DNA from: an uncultured Clostridia bacterium
GTDB lineage: Bacteria; Bacillota; Clostridia; Oscillospirales; Acutalibacteraceae
Assembly (NCBI GenBank): GCA_947166625.1
Contig: CAMVEX010000009.1
Location: 1 to 64,000, forward strand
Length of the DNA stretch: 64,000 nucleotides
Reading direction: 5' to 3'
Shown here: piece after piece, positions 1 through 9,590 of the stretch
How the letters are laid out: the number at the start of each line of letters is the position of its first letter
Numbering within the stretch: the first letter of the stretch is position 1
The notes under the pieces: model-generated
Databases searched by the model: none
The model's input: the letters and a program-made list of their open reading frames with translations, nothing else
Told to the model about the DNA's origin: nothing
Translations under genes and position numbers: made by a program

Positions 1-80
1 GAGGAGTATACGAGTCTTCAGTATATGAGCCAAATGAAAAAGTGTATTTGGAGAGATACTGGATCAGTCTTTTCAAGTGA
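1..80 (+). CDS. C-terminal end of a GNAT N-acetyltransferase (partial)
   Basis: Reading frame 3 is open from the window edge to a TGA at 78-80 and encodes the tail 'EKVYLERYWISLFK'. This matches the last residues of the next gene ('NEVWFERYEISIL'), and an xxERYWI ending is typical of GNAT acetyltransferases. I infer the end of a related acetyltransferase whose body lies outside the window. It is too short for the ORF track, and the function rests only on the tail similarity. Confidence 0.5.
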   Translation, partial: GVYESSVYEPNEKVYLERYWISLFK

Positions 81-207
81 CAAATTCCAGCTTATCGGGA
101 TAAATCACACAGAAAGAATAATACAAATCGAGATTTGCGGAGAAAAGTATTAAATATAAAAAACCGACTAATAAAACGATTATATAAAACAAGAGAAAGA
201 AGGCAAC

Positions 208-717
208 ATGGAATCTTTGAAATTGGAAATACCGAATAATACTCATCAACAAGAATACGAACGTATTATGGATAAGTGGGAGGCCTTGGAAGAAAACATC
301 CAGCCCGAATTGATGCGAAGGGGTAAAACATCCTATGATAAATGGTTAGAATATTGTGAGGATGATCGAACAACAGCATCTATGCTATCAACGAAAATAC
401 CCGCCACCTTATATTTTCTGGTAAATGAGAGTCAAGAAATCATCGGCGGTATCGTAATCAACCACGCCGACACAAAACGAGGGCATCTCCATGCCGGAAT
501 TGTTCTCTGGCACAGAGGAAAAGGATATGGAACAACAATGCTGACTCTTGCGTTAAAAGAATGTAAAAAAATGGGGATCAGCAAAGTTCACATTTGTCCG
601 AACAGTAGGGAGAATAAAGCTGCAATTCAAACGATACTGAACAATGGCGGAAAGTTACTGAATGAGTTCAAAGAGAACGAGGTTTGGTTTGAACGTTACG
701 AAATATCCATATTATAA
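208..717 (+). CDS. GNAT family N-acetyltransferase
   Basis: This 169-residue protein is a normal length for the GNAT fold, which transfers acetyl from acetyl-CoA to an amine. The acetyl-CoA pyrophosphate-binding motif 'RGKGYG' is at about residues 103-108, followed by a helix and the usual 'NxxAIxxxxxNGG' segment near the C-terminus. An AGAAGG ribosome binding site lies about 6 bases before the ATG. The substrate cannot be told. The truncated gene just upstream ends in a similar tail, so the two may be tandem paralogues. Confidence 0.85.
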   Translation: MESLKLEIPNNTHQQEYERIMDKWEALEENIQPELMRRGKTSYDKWLEYCEDDRTTASMLSTKIPATLYFLVNESQEIIGGIVINHADTKRGHLHAGIVLWHRGKGYGTTMLTLALKECKKMGISKVHICPNSRENKAAIQTILNNGGKLLNEFKENEVWFERYEISIL

Positions 718-913
718 TCCACATCAACAAGGAAAATAAAGGTCGAATCCGTTTTGGTAACAGAATTAAACAAATTCCGGTTTGTTACATCGATAACTGA
801 TAAATGCTGTGGTTGTACTTCAACGCAATACACACGGAAAAAGCATTTTTCGAGAGGCTTTACAATATTTTGTATTTCCGTCAACAGAGAATTATAACTC
901 TCAGGAGCCTGTT

Positions 914-1678
914 ATGAATAATAAAAACATAGACAGCGGCAGGAGCTTTGATTTCGGCAAAACGGCGCAGGCATATTCTCTTTACAGAGATATTTATCCC
1001 GATGAGCTTTACAATAAGCTAAGAGAGCGCGGAGTTGCCGCCGACGGCACTTCGTGGCTCGATCTCGGCACCGGCACCGGAGTTTTGCCCTCAAATCTCT
1101 ATAATCCCAAAGCGAGAATCACCGGCGTTGATATTTCGCAGGAGCAGATTTCTTTCGCAAGGTCTGCCGCTTTGAAAAACAATATGAATATAAATTATTC
1201 GGTATCTCCTGCGGAAGAGACGGGGCTTCCCGATGATGCCTTTGATGTGATTACGGCAGCCCAGTGCTTTTGGTATTTCGACCGGGAAAAAATGCGCTTC
1301 GAAATCAGCAGGATGATAAAGCCGGGCGGTATGTTCATCAAGATTTTTATGAACTGGGATTTTGATGATCCCATCGCTTCAAAAAGCATTATGCTTGTCA
1401 AAAAACACAATCCGCTTTGGTCGAGCGGAAGAAATGCGGATGCCGATATGTATGATGATATTTTCCCGCACCGTCATACGGAAGTTTTTCGTGCGGAGAT
1501 TCCGTTTACCCGTGAAAGCTGGCACGGCAGGATGTGCGCCTGCCGGGGTACTCTCGCCTCCATGGATGAAGCGGCATTCAATGCCTGGGAGGCGGAGCAT
1601 ATAAGCTTTGTGAATACCTGCCCCGATGAATTCAAGGTTTCTCACGATGTTTATATTTCATACTTCATCATTGAATAA
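914..1678 (+). CDS. Class I SAM-dependent methyltransferase
   Basis: The protein (254 residues from the chosen start) carries the SAM-binding motif I 'WLDLGTGTG' at about residues 48-56, an acidic 'VDIS' strand after it, and the post-motif segment 'MIKPGGMF'. This is the UbiE/COQ5-like Rossmann methyltransferase pattern; the acceptor is unknown. The ORF track starts at 809, but AGGAG sits 6 bases before the ATG at 914 and the upstream 35 residues do not look like coding sequence. It converges on fhs, with a bidirectional terminator between them. Confidence 0.85.
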   Translation: MNNKNIDSGRSFDFGKTAQAYSLYRDIYPDELYNKLRERGVAADGTSWLDLGTGTGVLPSNLYNPKARITGVDISQEQISFARSAALKNNMNINYSVSPAEETGLPDDAFDVITAAQCFWYFDREKMRFEISRMIKPGGMFIKIFMNWDFDDPIASKSIMLVKKHNPLWSSGRNADADMYDDIFPHRHTEVFRAEIPFTRESWHGRMCACRGTLASMDEAAFNAWEAEHISFVNTCPDEFKVSHDVYISYFIIE

Positions 1679-1691
1679 ACCGGTAAAAACA

Positions 1692-1736
1692 GCGGAGACT
1701 GTCACAACAGACAGCCTCCGCATATTAATTTTTTAT
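1692..1736. terminator. Bidirectional intrinsic terminator between methyltransferase and fhs
   Basis: The inverted repeat GCGGAG-a-CTGTC / GACAG-c-CTCCGC (1692-1721) has a six-base loop. It is followed by a T-rich run on the plus strand (TTAATTTTTTAT) and by TGTTTTTACC on the minus strand. It serves the two convergent genes. Confidence 0.85.
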
Positions 1737-3412
1737 CAGAAAAGTCCCGAAATCGCGCCGTTTTCGTCAACATCTATCTTTTCTGCGGCGGGTACTTTGG
1801 GAAGACCGGGCATGGTCATTATATCGCCCGTGAGCACCACTACGAATCCCGCGCCTGCCGAAACCTTAACATTTTTGATCGTAACGGTAAAATCTTCGGG
1901 AGCGCAGATCTTTGAGGGATCGTCAGAGAATGAATACTGAGTTTTTGCAATGCATATCGGGAGTTTGTCATAGCCCAGAGCGGTGAGCTGCGCGATTTGC
2001 TTCTCCGCCGCCGGAGTGATATTGATGGCGCTTCCGTGATACACATTTTTGACTACCGAGAGAATTTTATCGGCGATGGGATCATTCACATCATAGGAGA
2101 ATGAAAAGCCCGAATTATCCTCTTCACAGAGCTTTACTATCTCTTCGGCGAGCTCTTTTCCGCCTTCTCCTCCGTCTGCCCAGACGGTAGAAAGGATCGT
2201 ATTCACCCCGAGCTCTCTGCATTTGGCGATTATGAAATCTATTTCCGCGTCGGTATCCGTCGGGAATCTGTTTACCGCTACAACGCAGGGGAGCTTATAC
2301 ACATTTTTGATGTTTGAAACATGTCTGAGCAGGTTGGGGATCCCCTTTGCAAGTGCGTCAAGGTTTTCGCTTCCGAGCTCCGATTTGGCAAGTCCTCCGT
2401 GCATTTTTAGAGCGCGGATCGTCGCCACCATTACCACAGCATTGGGCTTGAGCCCCGTCATCCTGCATTTGATATCAAGGAATTTTTCCGCTCCGAGATC
2501 GGCGCCGAAGCCTGCCTCTGTCACCGCGTAATCGCCGAGCTTCATGGCGAGCTTTGTGGCCATTACGGAGTTACAGCCGTGAGCGATATTCGCGAAAGGT
2601 CCGCCGTGAACGAATGCGGGAGTTCCTTCGAGAGTCTGAACGAGATTCGGCTTGAGCGCGTCCTTGAGCAGAGCCGCCATCGCGCCGACCGCTTTGAGAT
2701 CGCCCGCGGTTACGGGCTTGTCATCGTATGTATAGGCGACGACTATTCTCGAAAGCCTTTCTTTGAGATCGGTTATGGAAGAAGAAAGGCAAAATACAGC
2801 CATTATTTCGCTTGCGACGGTGATGTCAAATCCGTCTTCTCTCGGGGTGCCGTTGGGCTTGCCTCCGAGGCCGTCCACCACAAATCTGAGCTGCCTGTCA
2901 TTCATATCGACACAGCGTTTCCAGGTGATTTTACGCGGATCTATTCCGAGTGAATTTCCCTGCTGAATATGATTGTCAAGCATTGCCGCGAGCAGATTGT
3001 TTGCCGCCCCTATCGCGTGAAAATCCCCGGTGAAATGGAGGTTTATATCCTCCATGGGGACTACCTGAGCGTAGCCTCCGCCTGCCGCGCCGCCCTTGAT
3101 TCCGAATACGGGGCCGAGCGAAGGCTCACGAAGCGCCACAACGGAGTTTTTGCCGATTTTCCTGAGCCCGTCGGCAAGGCCGATCGTGGTCGTCGTTTTT
3201 CCTTCTCCGGCAGGTGTGGGGGTTATGGCGGTCACGAGAATGAGCTTTCCGTCTTTTCTGCCGCAGTCATTGAGGATCGCGGGATCTACCTTTGCCTTGT
3301 ATTTTCCGTATTGTTCAAGGTATTTGTCGTCAATGCCGGCAAGCTCGGCGATGCTTGTGATTCTCTTCATTTCGCATCGGCGGGCGATTTCAATATCAGA
3401 AAGATATGCCAT
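1736..3412 (-). CDS. fhs: Formate--tetrahydrofolate ligase
   Basis: This 558-residue protein has the length and sequence of 10-formyltetrahydrofolate synthetase (EC 6.3.4.3), which makes 10-formyl-THF from formate, THF and ATP in the cytosol. The P-loop '[11 protein letters not shown]' is at about residues 66-76. It is the last gene of the purine operon, 12 bases after purL, so formyl donor synthesis is co-transcribed with its two consumers, PurN and the AICAR transformylase. Formate can come from pyruvate formate-lyase encoded at 45.4-47.7 kb. No defects are seen. Confidence 0.97.
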   Translation of the reverse strand: MAYLSDIEIARRCEMKRITSIAELAGIDDKYLEQYGKYKAKVDPAILNDCGRKDGKLILVTAITPTPAGEGKTTTTIGLADGLRKIGKNSVVALREPSLGPVFGIKGGAAGGGYAQVVPMEDINLHFTGDFHAIGAANNLLAAMLDNHIQQGNSLGIDPRKITWKRCVDMNDRQLRFVVDGLGGKPNGTPREDGFDITVASEIMAVFCLSSSITDLKERLSRIVVAYTYDDKPVTAGDLKAVGAMAALLKDALKPNLVQTLEGTPAFVHGGPFANIAHGCNSVMATKLAMKLGDYAVTEAGFGADLGAEKFLDIKCRMTGLKPNAVVMVATIRALKMHGGLAKSELGSENLDALAKGIPNLLRHVSNIKNVYKLPCVVAVNRFPTDTDAEIDFIIAKCRELGVNTILSTVWADGGEGGKELAEEIVKLCEEDNSGFSFSYDVNDPIADKILSVVKNVYHGSAINITPAAEKQIAQLTALGYDKLPICIAKTQYSFSDDPSKICAPEDFTVTIKNVKVSAGAGFVVVLTGDIMTMPGLPKVPAAEKIDVDENGAISGLF

Positions 3413-3424
3413 ATTATTACCTCT

Positions 3425-6400
3425 TTATTTGAAATATTTGACTGCGGATTCAAACATCCTTATATCGTAATTGCCGGGTACGTTCTTATAAAGACCGCTG
3501 CCCCATCTCTCGGAGTGACCCATTTTTCCGAATACTCTGCCGTCGGGTGAGGTGATCCCCTCAATGGCGTAGTTGGAGTTGTTCGGATTGAATTGGATGT
3601 CGTTCGTGGCGTTACCGTCAAGATCGACATACTGCGTCGCTATCTGACCGTTCGCCGCCATTTCGGCTATAAGCTCATCACTTGCGATGAATTTGCCTTC
3701 GCCGTGCGAAATGGGAACGGAATATATATCGCCGACATTTGTGAATGAAAGCCAGGGAGATTTGTTGGATGCTATCCTCGTGCGTACTATCTTCGACTGG
3801 TGTCTGCCTATCGTGTTGAATGTGAGCGTCGGGCAGTTTTCGTCGGCGTCAATGATTTTTCCGTAAGGCACGAGCCCCAGTTTTACAAGAGCCTGGAATC
3901 CGTTGCAGATACCGCACATCAGACCGTCTCTCTCCGAGAGAAGCTCATTTACTTTTTCTTTGATTGAATCATTGCGGAAAAACGCCGTGATGAATTTGCC
4001 GCTGCCCTCCGGCTCGTCGCCGCCCGAAAAACCGCCGGGTATAAATACCATCTGTGTTTCGGAAAGAGCCTTTGCAAATTTTTCAACGCTTCTGCGAATG
4101 CCGTCAGCCGAAAGATTGTTGATTACGATTATTTCGGGCTCCGCGCCTGCGTCTCTCATGGCTTTTGCGCTGTCAAATTCACAGTTGGTGCCCGGGAAAG
4201 CGGGGATAAGCACTTTCGGCTTTGCCGTCTTTACAAGCGCCGATCTGTGCTGCGAAACGCTGTATTCAAAATTCTTTACGGGCGTATCGTTATTCTCTAT
4301 GTTGCAGGAGAAAACGCCTTCAAGCCTGTTTTCATAAATATCGCAGAGCTCGGCGAGATTGACGCTTTCGCCGCCGCGGGTAATTTCGCATTTATCCGTG
4401 ATTTCACCTATAACGGTGTGTTCTCCCGCGTCTGCAACCTCAAGCAGGAAGGAGCCGTAGCAGTAGGAGAATAAGTCCCCGGTATCGAGAGCGTCGGTGT
4501 AATCAAAGCCCAGGCCGTTACCCATACACATTTTCATTACCGCTTCCGCAATGCCGCCCTCTCCGGGTGTGTAGCAGGATACAGCGGATTTGCTCCTGAT
4601 AAGTCCGGTAACTGTATCGAATACTTTAAGGAGCGATTCTGTTACGGGCAGACCGTTTTCATCATAATCGGGTTTGATGAAAATAAGCTTGTTGCCCGCT
4701 TTTTTGAATTCGGGTGAGATTATGTTTTCGGTCTTATCAACTGTTACCGCAAATGAAACGAGCGTCGGCGGTACATCGAGCTTTTCAAATGAGCCGCTCA
4801 TTGAATCCTTGCCGCCTATCGAGCCAATGCCGAGCTGAGTCTGAGCCTTGAATGCTCCAAGCAGCGCGGCGAGGGGCTGACCCCAGCGCTTTCCGTCTCT
4901 GCCGGGCCTTGCAAAATATTCCTGGAAGGTCAGATATACCTCATTGAATGAAGCGCCGGTCGCGATCAGCTTCGATACGGATTCTGTTACGGCAAGATGT
5001 GCTCCGTGATACGGGCTCTTTTCCGTAATGAATGGGTTATATCCCCAGCTCATAAGCGAGCAGTCATCGGTATGCTTTTTCTCAACGGAGATTTTTTGTA
5101 CCATCGCCTGGATTGGCGTGCGCTGATATTTTCCGCCGAAAGGCATAAGCACCGTTCCGGCTCCAATGGTGGAGTCAAATCTTTCGCTCAGGCCTCTCTT
5201 TGAGCAGATATTCAGATCATCTGCAAGCTTGCGATAATTATCTGCGAATGAGCCGCTGAATTCTTTTGCATATCCCGATATGGGAGCGGTCTCGATGTTG
5301 GTATGCTTTTCCGCGCCGTTGGAATTCAGGAATTCTCTGCTGATGTCAACTATTGTGGCGCCGTTCCATTTCATCACAAGGCGGGGATTTTCTTTTACCT
5401 CGGCAACCACCGTTGCGTTGAGATTCTCTTTATCCGCAAGGGCAAGGAAGGCGTCGATGTTTTCCTTTTCGATAACGACCGCCATTCTCTCCTGCGATTC
5501 GCTGATCGCAAGCTCCGTTCCGTCAAGTCCTTCATATTTTTTGGGTACGGCGTTGAGATTGATTTCAAGCCCGTCTGCAAGCTCTCCGATGGCTACCGAA
5601 ACGCCGCCTGCGCCGAAGTCGTTGCAGCGCTTTATCATACGGCAGGCTTCACGGTTTCTGAAAAGCCTCTGAAGTTTTCTCTCCTCGGGGGCGTTACCTT
5701 TTTGAACTTCCGCTCCGCAGGTTTCAACCGAATGCATATTGTGGGCTTTGGATGAGCCGGTCGCTCCTCCTATGCCGTCTCTTCCCGTCGCTCCGCCGAG
5801 AAGTATGACCACATCGCCGGGGGCGGGGACCTCACGCCTTACATTTTCTGCGGGAGCCGCCGCGATAACCGCGCCGATCTCCATTCTTTTTGCGGCGTAG
5901 CCGGGATGATAGATTTCATCAACTATACCGGTCGCTAGACCGATCTGGTTGCCGTATGAAGAATAGCCCGCCGCGGCAGTGGTGACGATGCTTCTCTGGG
6001 GAAGTTTTCCCGGGATCGTCTCTGATATCGGCTTCGTCGGGTCTGCGGCGCCGGTGATTCGCATTGCCCCGTAAACGTATGATCTGCCTGAGAGCGGGTC
6101 GCGGATAGCGCCGCCTATGCAGGTAGCCGCTCCGCCGAAGGGCTCTATCTCAGTGGGATGATTGTGGGTCTCGTTTTTGAAGAGCAGCAGCCAGGGCTCT
6201 TTTACTCCGTCAACCTCTATCTCGATTTTGACGGTGCAGGCGTTGATTTCTTCGGATTCGTCAAGCTTATCGAGCTTGCCCTGCGTCTTGAGGTATTTTA
6301 CCGCAACCGTCGCGAGATCCATCAGGCAAACGGGTTTTGTCCTGCCAAGCGATTTCCTGACCGCGATATATTCGTCATAAGCGTCATTCAGTAGCTTATC

Positions 6401-7111
6401 CTCGAATTTTACACTGTCTATCGTTGTTAAAAATGTGGTGTGTCTGCAATGATCCGACCAGTAGGTGTCTATCATCCTGATTTCGGTGATGGTCGGGTCG
6501 CGCTTTTCTTCTCTGAAGTATTTCTGGCAGAATTCTATATCGTCAGCGTCCATCGCAAGGCCGTATTTCACTACGAACGCCTCAAGCTCTTCTCTTGATA
6601 AGCCGATAAAACCGTCAAGCGTTTCAACTGTTTCGGGAATATCGTATTTAGTGATTATCGTCTCGGGCTTTTCGAGAGACGCTTCTCTTGCCTCAACGGG
6701 GTTTATAACGTATTTCTTTATCTCCGAATACTGCTCGTCGGTAATATTACCGCTGAGGATATAGACCTTCGCCGAGCGGATAACGGGTCTGTCTCCCTGC
6801 GACATTATCTGAATACACTGCGCGGCTGAATCCGCCCTCTGATCGAATTGACCGGGAAGGTATTCCACGGCAAAGATCCTGTCGCCGTCCGATGGTAAAT
6901 CATAATATACATTATCTACCTGGGGCTCCGAGAATACGGTCGGAACTGCTCTGTCAAAAATTTCTTTTGAGATCTGCTCGGCGTCATATCTGTTTATGAG
7001 CCTCACATTTTCAAGAGAAGTGATATTAAGCAAAATCCTGAAATCCGAAAGCAGCGTTTTTTCTTCATTATTAAAGCCGGATTTCTTTTCTGTATATACT
7101 CTGTAAACCAT
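3425..7111 (-). CDS. purL: Phosphoribosylformylglycinamidine synthase, single-chain form
   Basis: At 1228 residues this is the large fused PurL (EC 6.3.5.3), which converts FGAR, glutamine and ATP to FGAM in step 4 of purine synthesis. The synthetase core includes 'YWSDHCRHTTF' and 'FKNETHNHPTEIEPFGGAAT'. A class I glutaminase domain begins near residue 964 ('KVLIPAFPGTNCEFD'), with nucleophile Cys about 1069 in 'GICNGFQAL' and the His/Glu pair in 'SHGEGK' about 1136-1138. The glutaminase triad is intact, unlike PurF in the same operon. One base separates it from purD. Confidence 0.97.
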   Translation of the reverse strand: MVYRVYTEKKSGFNNEEKTLLSDFRILLNITSLENVRLINRYDAEQISKEIFDRAVPTVFSEPQVDNVYYDLPSDGDRIFAVEYLPGQFDQRADSAAQCIQIMSQGDRPVIRSAKVYILSGNITDEQYSEIKKYVINPVEAREASLEKPETIITKYDIPETVETLDGFIGLSREELEAFVVKYGLAMDADDIEFCQKYFREEKRDPTITEIRMIDTYWSDHCRHTTFLTTIDSVKFEDKLLNDAYDEYIAVRKSLGRTKPVCLMDLATVAVKYLKTQGKLDKLDESEEINACTVKIEIEVDGVKEPWLLLFKNETHNHPTEIEPFGGAATCIGGAIRDPLSGRSYVYGAMRITGAADPTKPISETIPGKLPQRSIVTTAAAGYSSYGNQIGLATGIVDEIYHPGYAAKRMEIGAVIAAAPAENVRREVPAPGDVVILLGGATGRDGIGGATGSSKAHNMHSVETCGAEVQKGNAPEERKLQRLFRNREACRMIKRCNDFGAGGVSVAIGELADGLEINLNAVPKKYEGLDGTELAISESQERMAVVIEKENIDAFLALADKENLNATVVAEVKENPRLVMKWNGATIVDISREFLNSNGAEKHTNIETAPISGYAKEFSGSFADNYRKLADDLNICSKRGLSERFDSTIGAGTVLMPFGGKYQRTPIQAMVQKISVEKKHTDDCSLMSWGYNPFITEKSPYHGAHLAVTESVSKLIATGASFNEVYLTFQEYFARPGRDGKRWGQPLAALLGAFKAQTQLGIGSIGGKDSMSGSFEKLDVPPTLVSFAVTVDKTENIISPEFKKAGNKLIFIKPDYDENGLPVTESLLKVFDTVTGLIRSKSAVSCYTPGEGGIAEAVMKMCMGNGLGFDYTDALDTGDLFSYCYGSFLLEVADAGEHTVIGEITDKCEITRGGESVNLAELCDIYENRLEGVFSCNIENNDTPVKNFEYSVSQHRSALVKTAKPKVLIPAFPGTNCEFDSAKAMRDAGAEPEIIVINNLSADGIRRSVEKFAKALSETQMVFIPGGFSGGDEPEGSGKFITAFFRNDSIKEKVNELLSERDGLMCGICNGFQALVKLGLVPYGKIIDADENCPTLTFNTIGRHQSKIVRTRIASNKSPWLSFTNVGDIYSVPISHGEGKFIASDELIAEMAANGQIATQYVDLDGNATNDIQFNPNNSNYAIEGITSPDGRVFGKMGHSERWGSGLYKNVPGNYDIRMFESAVKYFK

Positions 7112-7112
7112 A

Positions 7113-8381
7113 TTATTCCTTTCCGGCGCTTAAAGCTCTCGCTCCGATATCGTGCCTGAAATACGCATTTTCAAATTTGATTTTTTCCGCTTTGCCGTAT
7201 GCGCCGTCTATTGCGTCCCTGAGATTATCGGCTGTCGCGGTAACTCCGAGCACTCTGCCGCCGTCTGTCACAAGGGTTCCGCCATCAAGCTTTGCCCCGG
7301 CAAAGAAAGTGTCTTTTTTGACTTCGCTGTCTATCTCTATCGGGTATCCCTTTTTGTATGAAACCGGGTATCCTTCGGATGCCATTATTACACAGCAGGC
7401 GCATTTATCCGCGAATTTAACTTCTGTGTTTTCAAGAGTACCTTCGGTCACCGAGAGCATTATTTCGAGCAGATCGCTCTCAAGCAGCGGAAGCACTACC
7501 TGTGTTTCCGGGTCGCCGAATCTGCAATTATATTCAACCACCTTGGGTCCGTTTGGTGTTATCATCAGTCCGAAATAAAGGCATCCCTTGAAAGTCCTGC
7601 CCTCCGCGTTCATGGCATTGATCGTTGGGATAAATATCTTATCCATGCATTCGCGGGCAACATCTTCGGTGTAAAACGGATTGGGAGCAACCGTTCCCAT
7701 GCCGCCGGTGTTGAGGCCTTCGTCATTGTCAAGTGCGCGCTTGTGATCCATTGATGAAACCATCGGCTTGACGCATTTTCCGTCGGTGAATGCGAGCACC
7801 GAAACTTCGGGACCGGTCATGAATTCCTCAATGACGATATTGTTTCCGCTCTCTCCGAATTTTTTATCTTCCATTATGGATCTTACTGCTTCGCAAGCCT
7901 CGTCTCTGTTTTGAGCGATTATTACCCCTTTGCCCAGAGCGAGCCCGTCGGCTTTTATGACTATCGGAGTTTTGGCGCTTTCAAGATATTTCAGCGCTTC
8001 GCCGGCGTCGGAGAAAGTTTCGTATTCGGCGGTCGGAATATTGTATTTTTTCATAAGGTTTTTAGAGAATACCTTACTGCCCTCGATTATTGCGGCATTC
8101 GCTCTCGGTCCGAAACACGGGATGCCGATTTTTTCAAGAGCGTCAACGCAGCCGAGCACAAGCGGATCATCAGGAGTGACTACCGCATAATCTATATCGT
8201 TATTTGCCGCAAATTCCGCTATCGCCTGAATATCCGTTGCCTTTACGGGCACGCAGATCGCGTCATCCGCCATGCCGCCGTTTCCGGGCAGGGCATAGAT
8301 CGTTCCGCATTTCGGGCTTTCCTTGAGCTTTTTGATAACGGCGTGCTCTCTGCCGCCGGAGCCGATTACTATGATGTTCAT
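7113..8381 (-). CDS. purD: Phosphoribosylamine--glycine ligase (GAR synthetase)
   Basis: The 422-residue length is standard for PurD (EC 6.3.4.13), the ATP-grasp enzyme joining phosphoribosylamine and glycine. The N-terminus 'MNIIVIGSGGREHAVIKKL' is diagnostic. ATP-grasp signatures include 'KADGLALGKGV', 'GGMGTVAPNPF' and 'YNCRFGDPETQ'. The start is clear and no residues look lost. It sits 9 bases after the AICAR transformylase gene and one base before purL, so it is translated from the shared purine transcript. Confidence 0.97.
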   Translation of the reverse strand: MNIIVIGSGGREHAVIKKLKESPKCGTIYALPGNGGMADDAICVPVKATDIQAIAEFAANNDIDYAVVTPDDPLVLGCVDALEKIGIPCFGPRANAAIIEGSKVFSKNLMKKYNIPTAEYETFSDAGEALKYLESAKTPIVIKADGLALGKGVIIAQNRDEACEAVRSIMEDKKFGESGNNIVIEEFMTGPEVSVLAFTDGKCVKPMVSSMDHKRALDNDEGLNTGGMGTVAPNPFYTEDVARECMDKIFIPTINAMNAEGRTFKGCLYFGLMITPNGPKVVEYNCRFGDPETQVVLPLLESDLLEIMLSVTEGTLENTEVKFADKCACCVIMASEGYPVSYKKGYPIEIDSEVKKDTFFAGAKLDGGTLVTDGGRVLGVTATADNLRDAIDGAYGKAEKIKFENAYFRHDIGARALSAGKE

Positions 8382-8390
8382 TATCTCACC

Positions 8391-9575
8391 TCAATGATGG
8401 AAGAGTCTCATTCCGGTAAACGCCATTACCATACCGTATTTGTCGCAGCATTCGATGACCGCGTCGTCTCTGATGGAGCCGCCGGGCTCTGCTATGTATT
8501 TTACGCCGCTGCGGTGTGCTCTCTCGATATTGTCAAAGAAGGGGAAGAATGCGTCCGATCCGAGTGCAACATCGTTTTTGCCTGCAAGATATTCGTCGAT
8601 TTCGGCCTTCGTGAGTGGGGAGGGCTGCTCTGTGAAATATTTCTGCCAGATGCCGTCTGCGCACACATCCTCTTCGTTTTTGTTTATATATCCGTCAATG
8701 ATATTGTCTCTGTCGGGTCTGCCTATATCAGGGCGGAAGGGGAGGTTGAGCACTTTTTCGTGCTGACGCAGGAACCAGGTGTCCGCCTTTGTCCCGGCGA
8801 GACGGGTGCAGTGGATTCTCGATTGCTGACCAGCGCCCACTCCGATTGCCTGGCCGTCATAAGCGTAGCATACGGAATTGGACTGAGTGTATTTGAGAGT
8901 GATAAGGCTGATGATAAGATCTCTTACGGCGCTTTCGGGAAGTTCTTTGTTTTCGGTCACGATGTTTTTGAGAAGTTCGCGGTTTATCTCAAAATTGTTT
9001 CTGCCCTGCTCAAAGGTGATTCCGAATACCTGCTTATGCTCAACGGGGGCGGGGATATAGTCTGGATCTATCTTGACTATATTATAGGTGCCCTTTCTTT
9101 TTGATTTGAGTATTTCGAGAGCCTCGGGTTCATAACCGGGGGCGATGATACCGTCCGATACTTCTCTTTTTATCATCGTGGCGGTCGTCACATCACACAC
9201 ATCCGAGAGGGCGACCCAGTCGCCGAATGAGCACATACGGTCCGTTCCTCTCGCTCTCGCGTAGGCGCAGGCGAGGGGAGAATCATCGAGACCGTCTATA
9301 TCGTCAACGAAATATGCCTTTTTGAGCGTATCGGATAATTTGATGCCTACCGCTGCGGAAGTGGGGCTCACATGCTTAAAGGATGTTACCGCGGGCATAC
9401 CGAGAGCCTCTTTCAGCTCTTTGACAAGCTGCCAGGAGTTGAAAGCGTCGAGGAAATTGATGAAGCCGGGTCTGCCGTTGAGTATTTCTATGGGCAGATC
9501 GGCGCCGTTTTCCATAAATATTTTGGAAGGCTTCTGATTCGGGTTGCAGCCGTATTTTAATTCAAATTCTTTCAT
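8391..9575 (-). CDS. purH: AICAR transformylase, stand-alone domain of PurH
   Basis: The protein of 394 residues matches only the formyltransferase half of bifunctional PurH (EC 2.1.2.3), which moves the formyl group from 10-formyl-THF to AICAR. The catalytic Lys-His pair is visible in 'TSFKHVSPTSAAVG'. The N-terminal MGS-like IMP cyclohydrolase domain of ordinary PurH (about 200 residues) is absent. The next step is supplied by the adjacent PurO-type gene, 15 bases upstream in the operon. This split arrangement is known in archaea and some anaerobic bacteria. Confidence 0.93.
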   Translation of the reverse strand: MKEFELKYGCNPNQKPSKIFMENGADLPIEILNGRPGFINFLDAFNSWQLVKELKEALGMPAVTSFKHVSPTSAAVGIKLSDTLKKAYFVDDIDGLDDSPLACAYARARGTDRMCSFGDWVALSDVCDVTTATMIKREVSDGIIAPGYEPEALEILKSKRKGTYNIVKIDPDYIPAPVEHKQVFGITFEQGRNNFEINRELLKNIVTENKELPESAVRDLIISLITLKYTQSNSVCYAYDGQAIGVGAGQQSRIHCTRLAGTKADTWFLRQHEKVLNLPFRPDIGRPDRDNIIDGYINKNEEDVCADGIWQKYFTEQPSPLTKAEIDEYLAGKNDVALGSDAFFPFFDNIERAHRSGVKYIAEPGGSIRDDAVIECCDKYGMVMAFTGMRLFHH

Positions 9576-9590
9576 TTCAAATCTCCTGAC

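Noticed and set aside
696-884. 62-residue minus-strand ORF between the GNAT and methyltransferase genes
   Set aside because: It has no ribosome binding site, overlaps the end of the GNAT gene and shows no recognisable motif; the spacer 718-913 otherwise shows nothing I can support.
7911-9104. Long 397-residue plus-strand ORF
   Set aside because: It lies antisense to purD and the AICAR transformylase, which are clearly real; it is a codon-bias shadow.
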